NCBI GenBank assembly: GCA_963779735.1 | Contig: CAVZZJ010000006.1 | Coordinates: forward strand, 124,001 to 188,000 | From: Bog-473 sp963779735 | GTDB taxonomy: Bacteria; Actinomycetota; Acidimicrobiia; Acidimicrobiales; RAAP-2 | DNA: 64,000 bases | Reading direction: 5' to 3' | Shown here: positions 25,518 through 34,868 of the stretch, one piece after another | How the letters are laid out: every line of letters begins with the position of its first letter | Numbering within the stretch: the stretch's first letter is position 1 | Translations under genes and position numbers: made by a program | The notes under the pieces: generated by a model | Told to the model about the DNA's origin: nothing | Databases searched by the model: none | The model's input: only the letters and a program-made list of their open reading frames with translations

Positions 25518-26807
25518 GTGAGCGAGGTGGCGGTCGACGTCCGGGGCGTGTCGAAGCGGTTCCGGCTGGCCCATGGCAAGTACAACTCGCTCAAGGAGCG
25601 GGTGATCCACGGCGGGCGCACGCCCTACGAGGAGTTCTGGGCGCTGAAAGACGTCTCGCTCCAGGTGAGCGAGGGGCAGACGGTGGGTATCTTGGGGCGT
25701 AACGGCTCAGGCAAGTCGACGTTGCTCAAGTGCATCTGCGGAGTGCTCCAACCGACGGCGGGCGAGGTCGTGGTCAGAGGAAAGCTGGCCGGGCTGCTCG
25801 AGCTCGGGGCCGGCTTCCAACAGGACCTCACCGGCCGCGAGAACATCTACCTCAACGGCTCACTGCTGGGCATGTCGAAGAAGGAGGTCGACAAGGTCTT
25901 CGACGCCATCGTGGACTTCTCCGAGCTCGAGGAGTTCATCGACGGGCAGGTGAAGTTCTACTCGTCGGGCATGTACGTCCGCCTCGGCTTCGCGGTGGCC
26001 GTCAACGTCGACCCCGACATCCTGGTGATCGACGAGGTGCTGGCCGTGGGCGACGAGCGCTTCCAGCGCAAGTGCATCGACCGCGTGAAGCTGTTCCAGC
26101 GCGAGGGCCGCACCATCCTCCTGGTCACCCACTCGCCCGACCAGGTGCGCGCCATCTGCGACCGGGCCCTGGTGCTGAGCCACGGCGACGTCGTGACCGA
26201 GGGTCCCCCCGGTGAGGCGGTGCGGATCTTCCGCGAGGGCCTCCTCGAAGAGGAGGACACCCTCACGGTGCCCGAAGACGAGCCCGAGGTGGCGCACCGG
26301 GTCGCCGTGGACCCGGCGACGCCGGACGCCGAGCACCCGGTCCGGATCACCTACACCGCCCACACCTACCCGAGGTTCGAGGAGGTCGCCTACCTGTCCA
26401 CGGGAGACACCCTCACCATCGGGGTCGGGTATCACGCCTCCATCGCCACGGAGGACGTCGTGTTCTCACTGGAGCTGCGAGACCACGACGACAGCTGCTT
26501 CCTGCGCACCGACACCGACATTCTCGGCCTGCGGTTCGACCTGCCGGTCGGGCCCGGTCTGGTCAACTTCCTGGTGGAGGACATCCCCCTGCTCGATGGC
26601 ACGTTCACCTACTGCATCGGGATCCAGAGCAAGGGCGGCGTGCTCTACGACTGGCGCGAGCCGGCCGGGTCGTTCTCGGTGATGAGCCCGGGCAAAGCGA
26701 CCGGCTTCATCACCGTGCCCGTCCGGGCCATACTGGCACCCCCCGAGCCCGACGCCATTGCCCGCATGGCCCCGGAGGAGATGACCCACCTGGAGGCGCG
26801 GGCGTGA
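25518..26807 (+). CDS. ABC exporter ATPase with Wzt C-terminal domain
   Basis: 429 aa. Walker A GRNGSGKST (about residues 60-68), signature region YSSGMYVRLGFA, Walker B ILVIDEVLAVGDE. After residue 270 a beta-rich extension (about 140 residues) resembles the Wzt C-terminal carbohydrate-binding domain, which in O9a-type systems recognises a modified chain end. Its presence fits the methyltransferases in the operon, whose caps would be the export signal. GTGA overlap with the next gene. Confidence 0.92.
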   Translation: MSEVAVDVRGVSKRFRLAHGKYNSLKERVIHGGRTPYEEFWALKDVSLQVSEGQTVGILGRNGSGKSTLLKCICGVLQPTAGEVVVRGKLAGLLELGAGFQQDLTGRENIYLNGSLLGMSKKEVDKVFDAIVDFSELEEFIDGQVKFYSSGMYVRLGFAVAVNVDPDILVIDEVLAVGDERFQRKCIDRVKLFQREGRTILLVTHSPDQVRAICDRALVLSHGDVVTEGPPGEAVRIFREGLLEEEDTLTVPEDEPEVAHRVAVDPATPDAEHPVRITYTAHTYPRFEEVAYLSTGDTLTIGVGYHASIATEDVVFSLELRDHDDSCFLRTDTDILGLRFDLPVGPGLVNFLVEDIPLLDGTFTYCIGIQSKGGVLYDWREPAGSFSVMSPGKATGFITVPVRAILAPPEPDAIARMAPEEMTHLEARA

Positions 26808-27880
26808 CGGAGACCGGAGAGGCACGCCCGGCGCGCAAGGCGGTGAAGGTGGCGGCCGAGCCGGTGGCCGAGCCGGCCGCCGAACCGTCGGTCGAGGAGG
26901 ACCCAACGGCCTACGTGGCCCGGGTCATGGCCGAGATCGAACAGGAGGTGCGGCTCCGACGCTCCTCGGGTGAACTACCGCCCAAGCTCGAGCGCGAGCT
27001 CGACGAGCTGTTCCTGGCCCACTCCCCGGTGGCCGGGCGCGGCGGGGACCTCACCGAGGCGTTGCGCATGGTCGATGCGGCCACGTTCGTCGACCCGGTC
27101 GTCCCGGTGGCCTCCGAGCGGGCCGCCGGCGCCGCGGTGAAGAAGGGGATGCGTACCCTACTGCTGTGGTACATGGGGTGGATAACCCACCAGGTGAGCC
27201 AGTTCGCCTCGGCGGTCAGCCGGACGCTGCACATCGTCGAGAGCCGCCTCCGGGAGCTCGAGCGCAAGGTGGACGCGCAGCGTGTGCCCAGTGCCGGGGT
27301 GGTGGAGATGCCCGGGGTGCACCGGGCCGATGCCTGGTGGGTTGAGCCGGCGCTCGAAGCGGTGCGGTCGGTGCCCGGTCGCATCTTGCACGCCGCCAGC
27401 GGCGACGGTTGGTTGGTGCAGAAGATCGTCGCCGCGGGCGGCGACGCCTACGGCGTCGATCCGCGCCCCGAGCTCGTCGATCAGGGGGTGCTCACCGTAT
27501 CCGACCTGCGGGGCGAGGATCTGGCCGATCACCTGCGCGCCGTCGTCCCGTCCGGGCTCGGCGCCATCGTCGTGAGTGGCGTCGTCGACGGCATGGCCAG
27601 CGGGGAGCGGGCGCAACTACTGCGCCTGATCGGCACCACACTGGCGCCCGACGGCGTCCTGGTGGTGCACTCGCTGTCCCGGTCGTGGTGGGAAGGGGCC
27701 GATGCACCGCCCGAGACCGAACTGGCACCGGGGAGGCCACTGCGGGCCGAGACCTGGCGACACCTTCTTGAGCAGGGGGGCTATCACGCCACGGTGGCAC
27801 ACGGCCCCGGCGACACCGACTATCTGGTGACCGCCGTCCGGGCCACCGTTCCCCCGCCCGAGCCGACCCTGCCTCGGTGA
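26804..27880 (+). CDS. SAM methyltransferase with coiled N-terminus
   Basis: 358 aa. A 35-residue Ala/Glu-rich N-terminus, then a helical region with coiled-coil character (to about residue 165), then a Rossmann-like methyltransferase domain starting RILHAASGDGWLVQKI with VVSGVVDGMASGERAQLLRL. Motif I is degenerate (AASGDG). Overlaps its neighbours by 4 nt on both sides. Paralog at 32781. Probably caps or decorates the exported glycan. Confidence 0.75.
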   Translation: MTETGEARPARKAVKVAAEPVAEPAAEPSVEEDPTAYVARVMAEIEQEVRLRRSSGELPPKLERELDELFLAHSPVAGRGGDLTEALRMVDAATFVDPVVPVASERAAGAAVKKGMRTLLLWYMGWITHQVSQFASAVSRTLHIVESRLRELERKVDAQRVPSAGVVEMPGVHRADAWWVEPALEAVRSVPGRILHAASGDGWLVQKIVAAGGDAYGVDPRPELVDQGVLTVSDLRGEDLADHLRAVVPSGLGAIVVSGVVDGMASGERAQLLRLIGTTLAPDGVLVVHSLSRSWWEGADAPPETELAPGRPLRAETWRHLLEQGGYHATVAHGPGDTDYLVTAVRATVPPPEPTLPR

Positions 27881-28992
27881 GCGCCGCCGGGCCGAACGGT
27901 CCGCCGGCAGCCGTCCACCAGTTCATCCCCACGTTCAATCCGAGGGATGCCACCGGGACACATACCCTGTTGCTGCGGGACATCCTGCGCTCCGCCGGGT
28001 GGCGGTCGGAGATCTTCGCCGAGGCGATACACGACGATCTGGCGTCTGAGGCCCACAAGCACTGGATGTACCCCGAGTACGCCGCGGCTGGCGACGTGCA
28101 CATCTACCAGTTCTCCACGTCGTCGGCGGTAGCCGGCTACCTGGCCGATCGGGAAGAGCCGCTCATCGTCAACTTCCACAATTTCACCGGGCCCGAGCAC
28201 TTCGCCGGATGGGAGCCCCATACCGAGGAGCGTGCCCTCCGGGCCCGAGCCGAACTGGTCCGGCTGGCCCCCCGGACGTCGTTGGGCCTAGCCGACAGCC
28301 ACTACAACGAGCGGACGCTTCGTCAGGCGGGGTATCGGCGGACGGCGGTGGCGCCCGTTCTGGTCGACTACGGCAGGGTGAGGGCGGCGCCCGACCGCCG
28401 GGTGGCGGCCGAGCTCGCCGGCGCCAAGGGCCGGGGAGGGTCCGACATCCTCTTTGTCGGGCGGATCGTGCCCTCCAAGGGGCAGCACGATCTGGTCAAG
28501 GCGCTCTGGGCCTACCGGCGACTGTACGATCCCGACGCCCGACTCCACCTCGTCGGTGGCACGTCCAGCTTTGCCTACCTCAAGGCGCTGCGTGGTTTCG
28601 TCGGTGAGCTGGGACTGACGGACTCGGTGCGGATCACCGGGGATGTCTCCGACGCAGCGCTGTCCGCCTACTTCGCCGCGGCGGACGTCTACCTCTCGCT
28701 CTCGGCCCACGAGGGGTTCGGTGTCCCGCTGGTCGAGTCGATGGTCGCCGGTGTCCCGGTCCTGACCAATGCCGTGGGTGCGGTGGCCGAGACGGTCGGC
28801 GACGCGGCGCTCCTGTTGGCCGGGACCGACCCCCTCTACGTGGCCGCGGCGCTCCGACGGGTCTGCACCGATGCCGCGCTGCGCCAGCGGTTGGTCGAGG
28901 CGGGGCGCCGACGTGTGCCGGCGTTGTCCCTCGAGGCCGCGGGCCCACAGTTCGTCACGGCGGTGGCGACGGTCGCCGGCGCGGCCCGATGA
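27877..28992 (+). CDS. Glycosyltransferase family 4-like
   Basis: 371 aa, GT-B fold. Starts AVHQFIPTFNPRDATGTHTL; later NFHNFTGPE, FVGRIVPSKGQHDLVKAL, and SAHEGFGVPLVESM (the donor-binding ExFxxxxxE equivalent). Third member of a set with genes 33767 and 34869 in this locus. GTGA and ATGA overlaps on both sides. Confidence 0.9.
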   Translation: MSAAGPNGPPAAVHQFIPTFNPRDATGTHTLLLRDILRSAGWRSEIFAEAIHDDLASEAHKHWMYPEYAAAGDVHIYQFSTSSAVAGYLADREEPLIVNFHNFTGPEHFAGWEPHTEERALRARAELVRLAPRTSLGLADSHYNERTLRQAGYRRTAVAPVLVDYGRVRAAPDRRVAAELAGAKGRGGSDILFVGRIVPSKGQHDLVKALWAYRRLYDPDARLHLVGGTSSFAYLKALRGFVGELGLTDSVRITGDVSDAALSAYFAAADVYLSLSAHEGFGVPLVESMVAGVPVLTNAVGAVAETVGDAALLLAGTDPLYVAAALRRVCTDAALRQRLVEAGRRRVPALSLEAAGPQFVTAVATVAGAAR

Positions 28993-30188
28993 AGGTCATC
29001 TTCGTGACGCCGCGGTACGGGCCACAGGTGATGGGCGGCGCCGAGACGGCGGCGCGCAAACTGGCGGAGCACCTGGTGGCCGAGACCGGGTGGGAGGCCG
29101 AGGCGTACTCGACCTGCGCGCTGGACCCCCACACCTGGGCCGACGAGCTGGCTCCCGGCGACTCGGAGATCAACGGCGTGCCGGTGCACCGCTTCGCCTC
29201 CGCGCATGGGCGGGTCCCGGGCTTCTACGCCCTCGACGGACGGCTCCGCCTCGCTCCGCAGCGAGCCACCCGGGCAGAGGGGCGACGGTGGGTCGACTAC
29301 AACGGTCCCGTCTCGCCCGATCTGATAGAGGCCGTCTGCGCCGCGGACGGCGATGTGGTCGCCTTCTACCCCTACCTCTACCACCCCACCGTGGCGGCGA
29401 TCGGGCGCGTGCGCGTGCCGGCGGTCCTGCACCCGGCGGCCCACGACGAGCCGTGCCTGTACCTGCCCGTCTTTCGCGGGACCTTCGGCGACGCCGACGC
29501 GTTCTGCTTCCACACGGTGGCCGAACGCTCGCTGGTGGAACGCACCTATCCGGTGGCCGAAAAGCCGCAGATCGTGCTCGGTCTCGGGGTGGGCGAGTCG
29601 GCGGGGGCGGGGAGGCCTGGGGGGGCCGTCCTGGGCCTCGGTGACCGTCCCTACGTGGTCAGCGTCGGTCGGGTGGACGAGCACAAGGGTTCGAAGATGC
29701 TGGCGTCCTACTTCTCCACCTACAAGGAGCGCCACCCCGGTCCGTTGGCCCTGGCGCTGGTCGGCCCGGTCTCGGTGACCCTCGACCCGCACCCCGACAT
29801 CGTCGTCACCGGGCCGGTCGACGAGTCCGACAAGTGGGACATCACCCGGGACGCCCTCGTGGCCGTGTCGCCCTCGGCACTCGAGTCGTTCTCGCTGGTG
29901 GTGCTCGAGGCGTGGGTGGACCGGGTGCCCGTCGTGGTCAACGGGACCTGCGGGCCGACGCGCGAACACTGCGAGCGGTCGGGCGGGGGCCTGTGGTTCA
30001 CCTCCTACCCGGAGTTCGAGGGCGCGCTGGACCGCCTCCTCGCCCACCCCACCCTGCGCGCCACACTCGGTGCGAACGGTCGGGCCTACGTCGATCGCTT
30101 CTACCAGTGGCCGGTGCTCATCGCGCGCTACGCCGAGTTTCTGGCCACGGTCGTCGAGAGGGGCCGGAGCGCGCCCGGACTGCTCTGA
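28989..30188 (+). CDS. Glycosyltransferase, GT4-like (paralog of 18584)
   Basis: 399 aa. MKVIFVTPRYGPQVMGGAET, DVVAFYPYLYHPT and SPSALESFSLVVLEAW show the GT-B core; the residues after the donor motif read GPTREHCERSGGGLWF, almost the same as in the gene at 18584. Last gene of the clpP-wzm-wzt chain, with an ATGA start overlap. Convergent with the propeller-repeat gene at 30221. Confidence 0.9.
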   Translation: MKVIFVTPRYGPQVMGGAETAARKLAEHLVAETGWEAEAYSTCALDPHTWADELAPGDSEINGVPVHRFASAHGRVPGFYALDGRLRLAPQRATRAEGRRWVDYNGPVSPDLIEAVCAADGDVVAFYPYLYHPTVAAIGRVRVPAVLHPAAHDEPCLYLPVFRGTFGDADAFCFHTVAERSLVERTYPVAEKPQIVLGLGVGESAGAGRPGGAVLGLGDRPYVVSVGRVDEHKGSKMLASYFSTYKERHPGPLALALVGPVSVTLDPHPDIVVTGPVDESDKWDITRDALVAVSPSALESFSLVVLEAWVDRVPVVVNGTCGPTREHCERSGGGLWFTSYPEFEGALDRLLAHPTLRATLGANGRAYVDRFYQWPVLIARYAEFLATVVERGRSAPGLL

Positions 30189-30220
30189 ACGGAGTCGGCG
30201 CGCCGAGGTCGACGATGACC

Positions 30221-32641
30221 TCAGAATCCCGCGATGCCGACCATCGGCGCATTGAGGCGCGTCGCACCCTCCGATCCGGCGAAGGGGGCATCGCCGTAGG
30301 TGAAGGTGCCACCGTCGGCGGCAGCGATCCAGTAGCCAGCCCCGTCATCGGTCGCCTCCATCCCCACGACCGGCGCCTGCAGACGGAGAGCCCCGGTGGA
30401 GCCGAGGAACGGTGCGTTGAACGAGAACACGCCGCCATCGGCCCCCACCAACCAGTAGCCCCCCGTGGCGGGGTCGGCCGCCATGCCGACGATCGGGGCG
30501 GCCAACGCCAGCCCACGGGCATCGCCGAAGAAGCCGGCATCCCCGAATGCCCAGACGGTCCCGTCCGCCCTGACCTCCCAGTAGCCCTGCCCGTCGGGCG
30601 TGGACGCCATGCCGACAACGTGCGCATCGGGGACCGATGCGCCCGACCCGTAGAACTGGGCGTCACCGTAGGTGAAGATGCCGCCGTCGGAAGCCACCAG
30701 CCAGTACCCCCCACCATCGGGCGTGGCCGCCATACCGACGACCGGCCGGTTGAGATGGAACCCCCCGGCCGAGCCGTAGAAGGGGACGCCGAAGCTGAAG
30801 ACCCCGCCGTCCGAAGCCACCAGCCAGTACCCCCCGTGATCGGGCGACATGGCCATGCCCACCACGGGCTGGTTGAGCTTCAGGTCGCCCGTGCTGCCGC
30901 AGAACGGCTGTCCACCGAAGGCGAAGACGCCGCCGTCCGCCGCCACGCTCAGATAGCCGTCGGACGCGGCCGGGGGAGTCTGACATGTCGAGGGGTAGGT
31001 CGACGCCGTTCCGGTGAACCCGGTCAGTTGCGGGTCATGGTGGAACTGGGGCCATCCACCGGCCTGCGTGACCAGGGCACCGTTGGAGCCGTCGACGGTG
31101 AAGTGCTGGACCATGCCCTGGACGTCGTGGTTGGCACTGCCCGGGAGGGCGAAGTACCCGGCCACGGTGATGCCGATCTCGCCATCTGGGTCGGCCGTGA
31201 GCAGTGGAGCGTTCTGAAATCCGTACAGCGTCCCCGCCCCCACCCCACCGTCGCCCGACCCGTCGTCCACGTGGGCCAGCTCGGCCCCGGTCTGCCCGTC
31301 GAGGACCTCGAGGCCGCCGGTCGTGGCCACGATGACGTCTTGGTAGCCGTCACCGCTCAGATCGGCCGTGGCCACCGAGCCGATGACCGCGCCGAGGGCC
31401 GGGGTCTTCCAGATGACGGCGCCCGTGCCGGCGTCGAGCGCCCAGACCGAGCCCGACACGTTGTTCGCATTGGTGCCTTCGACGACGGCGAGCTGCCCGT
31501 TCCCCTGCACGTCGGCCAGTGCGGGGCTGCCGCCGGTGGCGCCGTCCAGGGTCTGGCTCCACACCTGGTTGCACCTCGTGTCGAAGACCTTGACCGTGTC
31601 CTCGTCGCTGCCCTGGTAGTAGGAGCCGGTGCCTATGGCGATGCCGTAGGCACCACCGGGTAGCAGCGAGCCCACGGCGGGCGAGGAGTCGATCTCCTCG
31701 TCGGAGTCGGCGGAACAGATCAGCCCGCCGTGGTCGTTGAGGATCCGGAGGTGACCACCGTCTTGGTAGTGGCGACCGAGGGCGAAGCCGGCGGTCGACG
31801 CGCCGCCGACGACGATCTCGTCGTGGCCGGTACCGTACAGGTCGCCCACCGCCGCGGTGGAGAACACGCTGTCGGCGGAGAAGAACGGCCATCCCCTCAG
31901 TGCCGCGCCGTCCGTCGCGTCGTAGGCGTAGGTCTCCTGACCCAGTGAGCCGGCGTCGACGAAGGGGGTGCCGTCGTCCGACCCGATGGAGGGCGACGCC
32001 TGCACACCGCTCACGGCCTGCGGGTCGGTCGACGGGTTGGGCGCGGGCTGGCTCCACAACAACTGGCCGTTGGCACCGTAGGCGTAGTATCCGCCTTGGT
32101 CGGGATCGAATGCGTTGCCGGCAGTGAAGTAGACGTCGCTGCCAAAGGACGTCTGCTCGACCGATGCCGTCGAGTCGATGGGGGGAGCACCGGGTACGGC
32201 AATCCCGTTTATGCCCGGGGCCGGGGCGACGGTGCTGCCGTCGTTCGTCGTGATGCCACAGCCCTGCCCCGACCCGACCGTGGCGGAGGGCGGCGCCGTG
32301 GACCAGCCGACCGGGACCGATCCGTCGGAGAGGTCGAACGCGTACAGGTCGCCGGCACGATCGCCCACCTCGACCGCCGGGCCGGAACCGGTGAGCGTGA
32401 CCTCGGCCGGGGAGGCTTCGGCCACGCCGCAGGGAGCGTCGTCGAGATCCTGTATCCACGCCTGCGTCAACGAGATGGGGGAGGTCGCACCGGTCGGAGC
32501 GCTAATCGGGACGCCACCGAGGGTGATCAGCCATGCCACCGCCCCAGCCGCGCCTCCCCGGGCGAGGAGGAGCAACCGCCGCCGCCGGCATCGCCCGCCA
32601 GCCCCCCCGTTCACGTCGAACCCACGGCCGCCGGCATCCAT
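30221..32641 (-). CDS. Exported beta-propeller-like protein with C-terminal GYWLVASDGG repeats
   Basis: 806 aa from ATG 32641. Basic residues followed by a hydrophobic stretch (LLLLARGGAAGAVAWLITLG) form a signal peptide or anchor. Residues about 60-560 resemble a PQQ/FG-GAP propeller, with blades such as VWALDAGTGAVIWKTP and SGDGYQDVIVATTGG. The last 240 residues carry six repeats built on GGYWLVASDGGVFSFG. Such repeats occur in other exported actinobacterial proteins. Shares them with the gene at 36047. No catalytic motif. Confidence 0.85.
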   Translation of the reverse strand: MDAGGRGFDVNGGAGGRCRRRRLLLLARGGAAGAVAWLITLGGVPISAPTGATSPISLTQAWIQDLDDAPCGVAEASPAEVTLTGSGPAVEVGDRAGDLYAFDLSDGSVPVGWSTAPPSATVGSGQGCGITTNDGSTVAPAPGINGIAVPGAPPIDSTASVEQTSFGSDVYFTAGNAFDPDQGGYYAYGANGQLLWSQPAPNPSTDPQAVSGVQASPSIGSDDGTPFVDAGSLGQETYAYDATDGAALRGWPFFSADSVFSTAAVGDLYGTGHDEIVVGGASTAGFALGRHYQDGGHLRILNDHGGLICSADSDEEIDSSPAVGSLLPGGAYGIAIGTGSYYQGSDEDTVKVFDTRCNQVWSQTLDGATGGSPALADVQGNGQLAVVEGTNANNVSGSVWALDAGTGAVIWKTPALGAVIGSVATADLSGDGYQDVIVATTGGLEVLDGQTGAELAHVDDGSGDGGVGAGTLYGFQNAPLLTADPDGEIGITVAGYFALPGSANHDVQGMVQHFTVDGSNGALVTQAGGWPQFHHDPQLTGFTGTASTYPSTCQTPPAASDGYLSVAADGGVFAFGGQPFCGSTGDLKLNQPVVGMAMSPDHGGYWLVASDGGVFSFGVPFYGSAGGFHLNRPVVGMAATPDGGGYWLVASDGGIFTYGDAQFYGSGASVPDAHVVGMASTPDGQGYWEVRADGTVWAFGDAGFFGDARGLALAAPIVGMAADPATGGYWLVGADGGVFSFNAPFLGSTGALRLQAPVVGMEATDDGAGYWIAAADGGTFTYGDAPFAGSEGATRLNAPMVGIAGF

Positions 32642-32780
32642 CGTTGCACGGGCACCGTCACTCTCCTCGCACTCGACCACCGAACGCCGCGCCGCCGAAC
32701 GCCGCGCCACCGACGTGCGCAAGCGAGCCCGGCGTGTCCCATATCGAAGATCAGGGAGGCACCCCAAGTAGCATCGGAGT

Positions 32781-33770
32781 GTGTCCGTTCCCTCCCCGCT
32801 CCCGGGCAATTCCTACCACGGCGACCGTGGGTCAGATGACCGCGACTCCGTCGTCGCAGCTCTGCGCGCTGCGTTCGCTCGCCTGCAACCCCAGGGGAGT
32901 GACGCATGGAATTTTCTGGCCGCATTCACGCACCTGAGCGATCGCTACGCTCAGTACCAGTCCGGCGCCTCGGAGCTCTCCCGGCTGGTGGAGGCCGGCC
33001 CGACCGCACCGGGCCGGACCGGGACGCGGCCACGGCGGTTGCGCCACACGGCGGTGGACAAGGCCACCGGCGGCGTCGCGCCGGCCGCGGCGGCGGCCGA
33101 GTTGGAGCAGGCGATGGTACAGGTGGTCGAGGCCTTCCGGTTCCTCTCGGCACGAGTGCGCACGCTCGAGGAGCGCGCCGCGCTCGAGGATCTGCCCGTC
33201 GATGGCGCACCGTGGTTCATGCCGACGCAGGAACTCGGGAGGTGGGTGGAACCGGTGGCCTCCCACCTCGTGGCGGCGACCCCCGGTGGCCCGGTGGTGC
33301 ACGGCGACTGCGGCGAGGGAGCCCTGTTGGGCGCGCTCGAGCAGGCCGGTATCGCTGCGCACGGCGCCGAGCCACGGGGAGCGGTGGCGCTGGGGGCGCT
33401 GGAGCGAGGGCACTCGGTATCCGTCTGCGAGACGGCGGACGAGCTGTCGGCTCGACCGCCGGCGTCGCTCGGGGGAGTGGTGCTCAGCGGAGTGGTGGAC
33501 CGGCTTCCCCTCCACTCCCTCATCGGCCTGCTGGCCCAGGCACGGCGCACGTTGGCGCCGGGTGCGCCGCTAGTGGTCGTGGTAAAAACACCGGGGGTGG
33601 CAGACGAACCGCTCGGGGTCGTCGCCCGCGATCTTCTCGCCCCCCGTTTCATGCACGCACAGACGTGGGGAGTGCTCTTGGAGAGGGCCGGCTTCGTCAA
33701 TGGCACGCCACTGGCCGACCACTCCCAAGACGATGGGCGCCTCTTCCTCTCGGCCTCGGTGCGCCGGTGA
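32781..33770 (+). CDS. Methyltransferase-like protein, paralog of 26804
   Basis: 329 aa. A helical N-terminal half with long Ala/Glu-rich helices (AAAAELEQAMVQVVEAFRFL), then a Rossmann-like half (VVHGDCGEGALLGALEQAG, VVLSGVVDRLP, LAPGAPLVVVVKTPG). The motif I glycine pattern is weak, so SAM binding is less certain than in 26804. GTGA overlap with the following glycosyltransferase repeats the MT-GT pairing seen at 26804-28992. Confidence 0.65.
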   Translation: MSVPSPLPGNSYHGDRGSDDRDSVVAALRAAFARLQPQGSDAWNFLAAFTHLSDRYAQYQSGASELSRLVEAGPTAPGRTGTRPRRLRHTAVDKATGGVAPAAAAAELEQAMVQVVEAFRFLSARVRTLEERAALEDLPVDGAPWFMPTQELGRWVEPVASHLVAATPGGPVVHGDCGEGALLGALEQAGIAAHGAEPRGAVALGALERGHSVSVCETADELSARPPASLGGVVLSGVVDRLPLHSLIGLLAQARRTLAPGAPLVVVVKTPGVADEPLGVVARDLLAPRFMHAQTWGVLLERAGFVNGTPLADHSQDDGRLFLSASVRR

Positions 33771-34831
33771 GCGGAGTCCATCAGTTCGTACCCTTGCTGC
33801 ATCGCGGGGACGCCGTAGGGCGTCACACGCTACGACTGCGCGATCTCTTCGTGGCACGGGGAGTGGCTTCGCGGATTTACGTCGAACTCGTCGATCCCGA
33901 GACCGTGGCGGAGACCGAGCTGGCCACCGAGTACCCCGAGCAGAGCGAGCCCGGCGACATCCTCCTCTACCAGTTCGCCACGGCGTCGTCCATGGCCCCG
34001 TGGCTGGCCGACCGCAGCGAGACGCTGGTGGTCAACTACCACAACATCACGCCGCCCGAGCTGCTCGCCGCGTGGGACAACAACGTGGCCGTCGGCCAAC
34101 TGCGCGCCCAGGGCCAGCTGCGCACGTTGGCCCCGCGCACCGCCCTGGCCATAGCCGACTCGGCGTACAACCGCGAGCACCTGCTTGCCGCGGGGTTTGC
34201 CAACAGCGTGGTCGTGCCGCCATCGGCAGCGCTCGGGAACGACGTCCTCGGAGCGGCTGGGCGCGTGGATCGGCAGGGTGTGGAGCGCGGTGCGCGATGG
34301 CTCTGTGTCGGGCGGGTGGCACCGAACAAGGCCATTCATGAGACGGTGATCGCGCTGATGGTGACCCGTTCGTGCCGGGATCCCGACGCGACCCTGCTCA
34401 TCGTCGGCAAGCCGGCTATCGCATCGTACGACGCCGCCCTTCATCGTTACGTGGCCGAGATGGGCCTGCACGACGCGGTCACCTTCGCCGGCCATGCCAG
34501 CGATGCCACGGTGGCAGCCGCCTACGCGCAGGCCGATGTGCTGGTGGTGACGTCGGAGCACGAGGGCTTCTGTGTCCCGGTCACAGAGGCCATGGCCATC
34601 GGGCTTCCCGTGGTGGCCTACGCCCAGGGCGCCCTCCCCGAGGTCCTCGGGGCGGCGGGCGTCCTGGTCGATGCCGTCCATCCCTACGGGTTGGCGTCCA
34701 CCATCGCCGACCTGCTCAAGGACCCGGACCGGTGCCGGGAGCTGGCCGCCGCCGGACGCAAGCAGTTGGCGGCTCTCGACCTGGAAGGGGCCGGCGATCG
34801 GCTGGTCGACCTGGTGTGCGCGCTGCGGTGA
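33767..34831 (+). CDS. Glycosyltransferase, GT4-like
   Basis: 354 aa from GTG 33767. Same family as 27877 (VHQFVPLLHRGDAVGRHTLR, NYHNITPPE, CVGRVAPNKAIHETV, TSEHEGFCVPVTEAM). It follows a methyltransferase-like gene with a 4-nt overlap, so the pair may act as one module on the glycan. Confidence 0.9.
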   Translation: MSGVHQFVPLLHRGDAVGRHTLRLRDLFVARGVASRIYVELVDPETVAETELATEYPEQSEPGDILLYQFATASSMAPWLADRSETLVVNYHNITPPELLAAWDNNVAVGQLRAQGQLRTLAPRTALAIADSAYNREHLLAAGFANSVVVPPSAALGNDVLGAAGRVDRQGVERGARWLCVGRVAPNKAIHETVIALMVTRSCRDPDATLLIVGKPAIASYDAALHRYVAEMGLHDAVTFAGHASDATVAAAYAQADVLVVTSEHEGFCVPVTEAMAIGLPVVAYAQGALPEVLGAAGVLVDAVHPYGLASTIADLLKDPDRCRELAAAGRKQLAALDLEGAGDRLVDLVCALR

Positions 34832-34838
34832 AGCGCCG

Positions 34839-34857
34839 CGGTCGGCTCGTGCGACCG
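34839..34857. terminator. Hairpin between convergent glycosyltransferase genes
   Basis: CGGTCG (34839-34844) and CGACCG (34852-34857) with a 7-nt loop, in the 37-bp gap between two convergent genes. Confidence 0.4.
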
Positions 34858-34868
34858 GCGTGGGCCTC

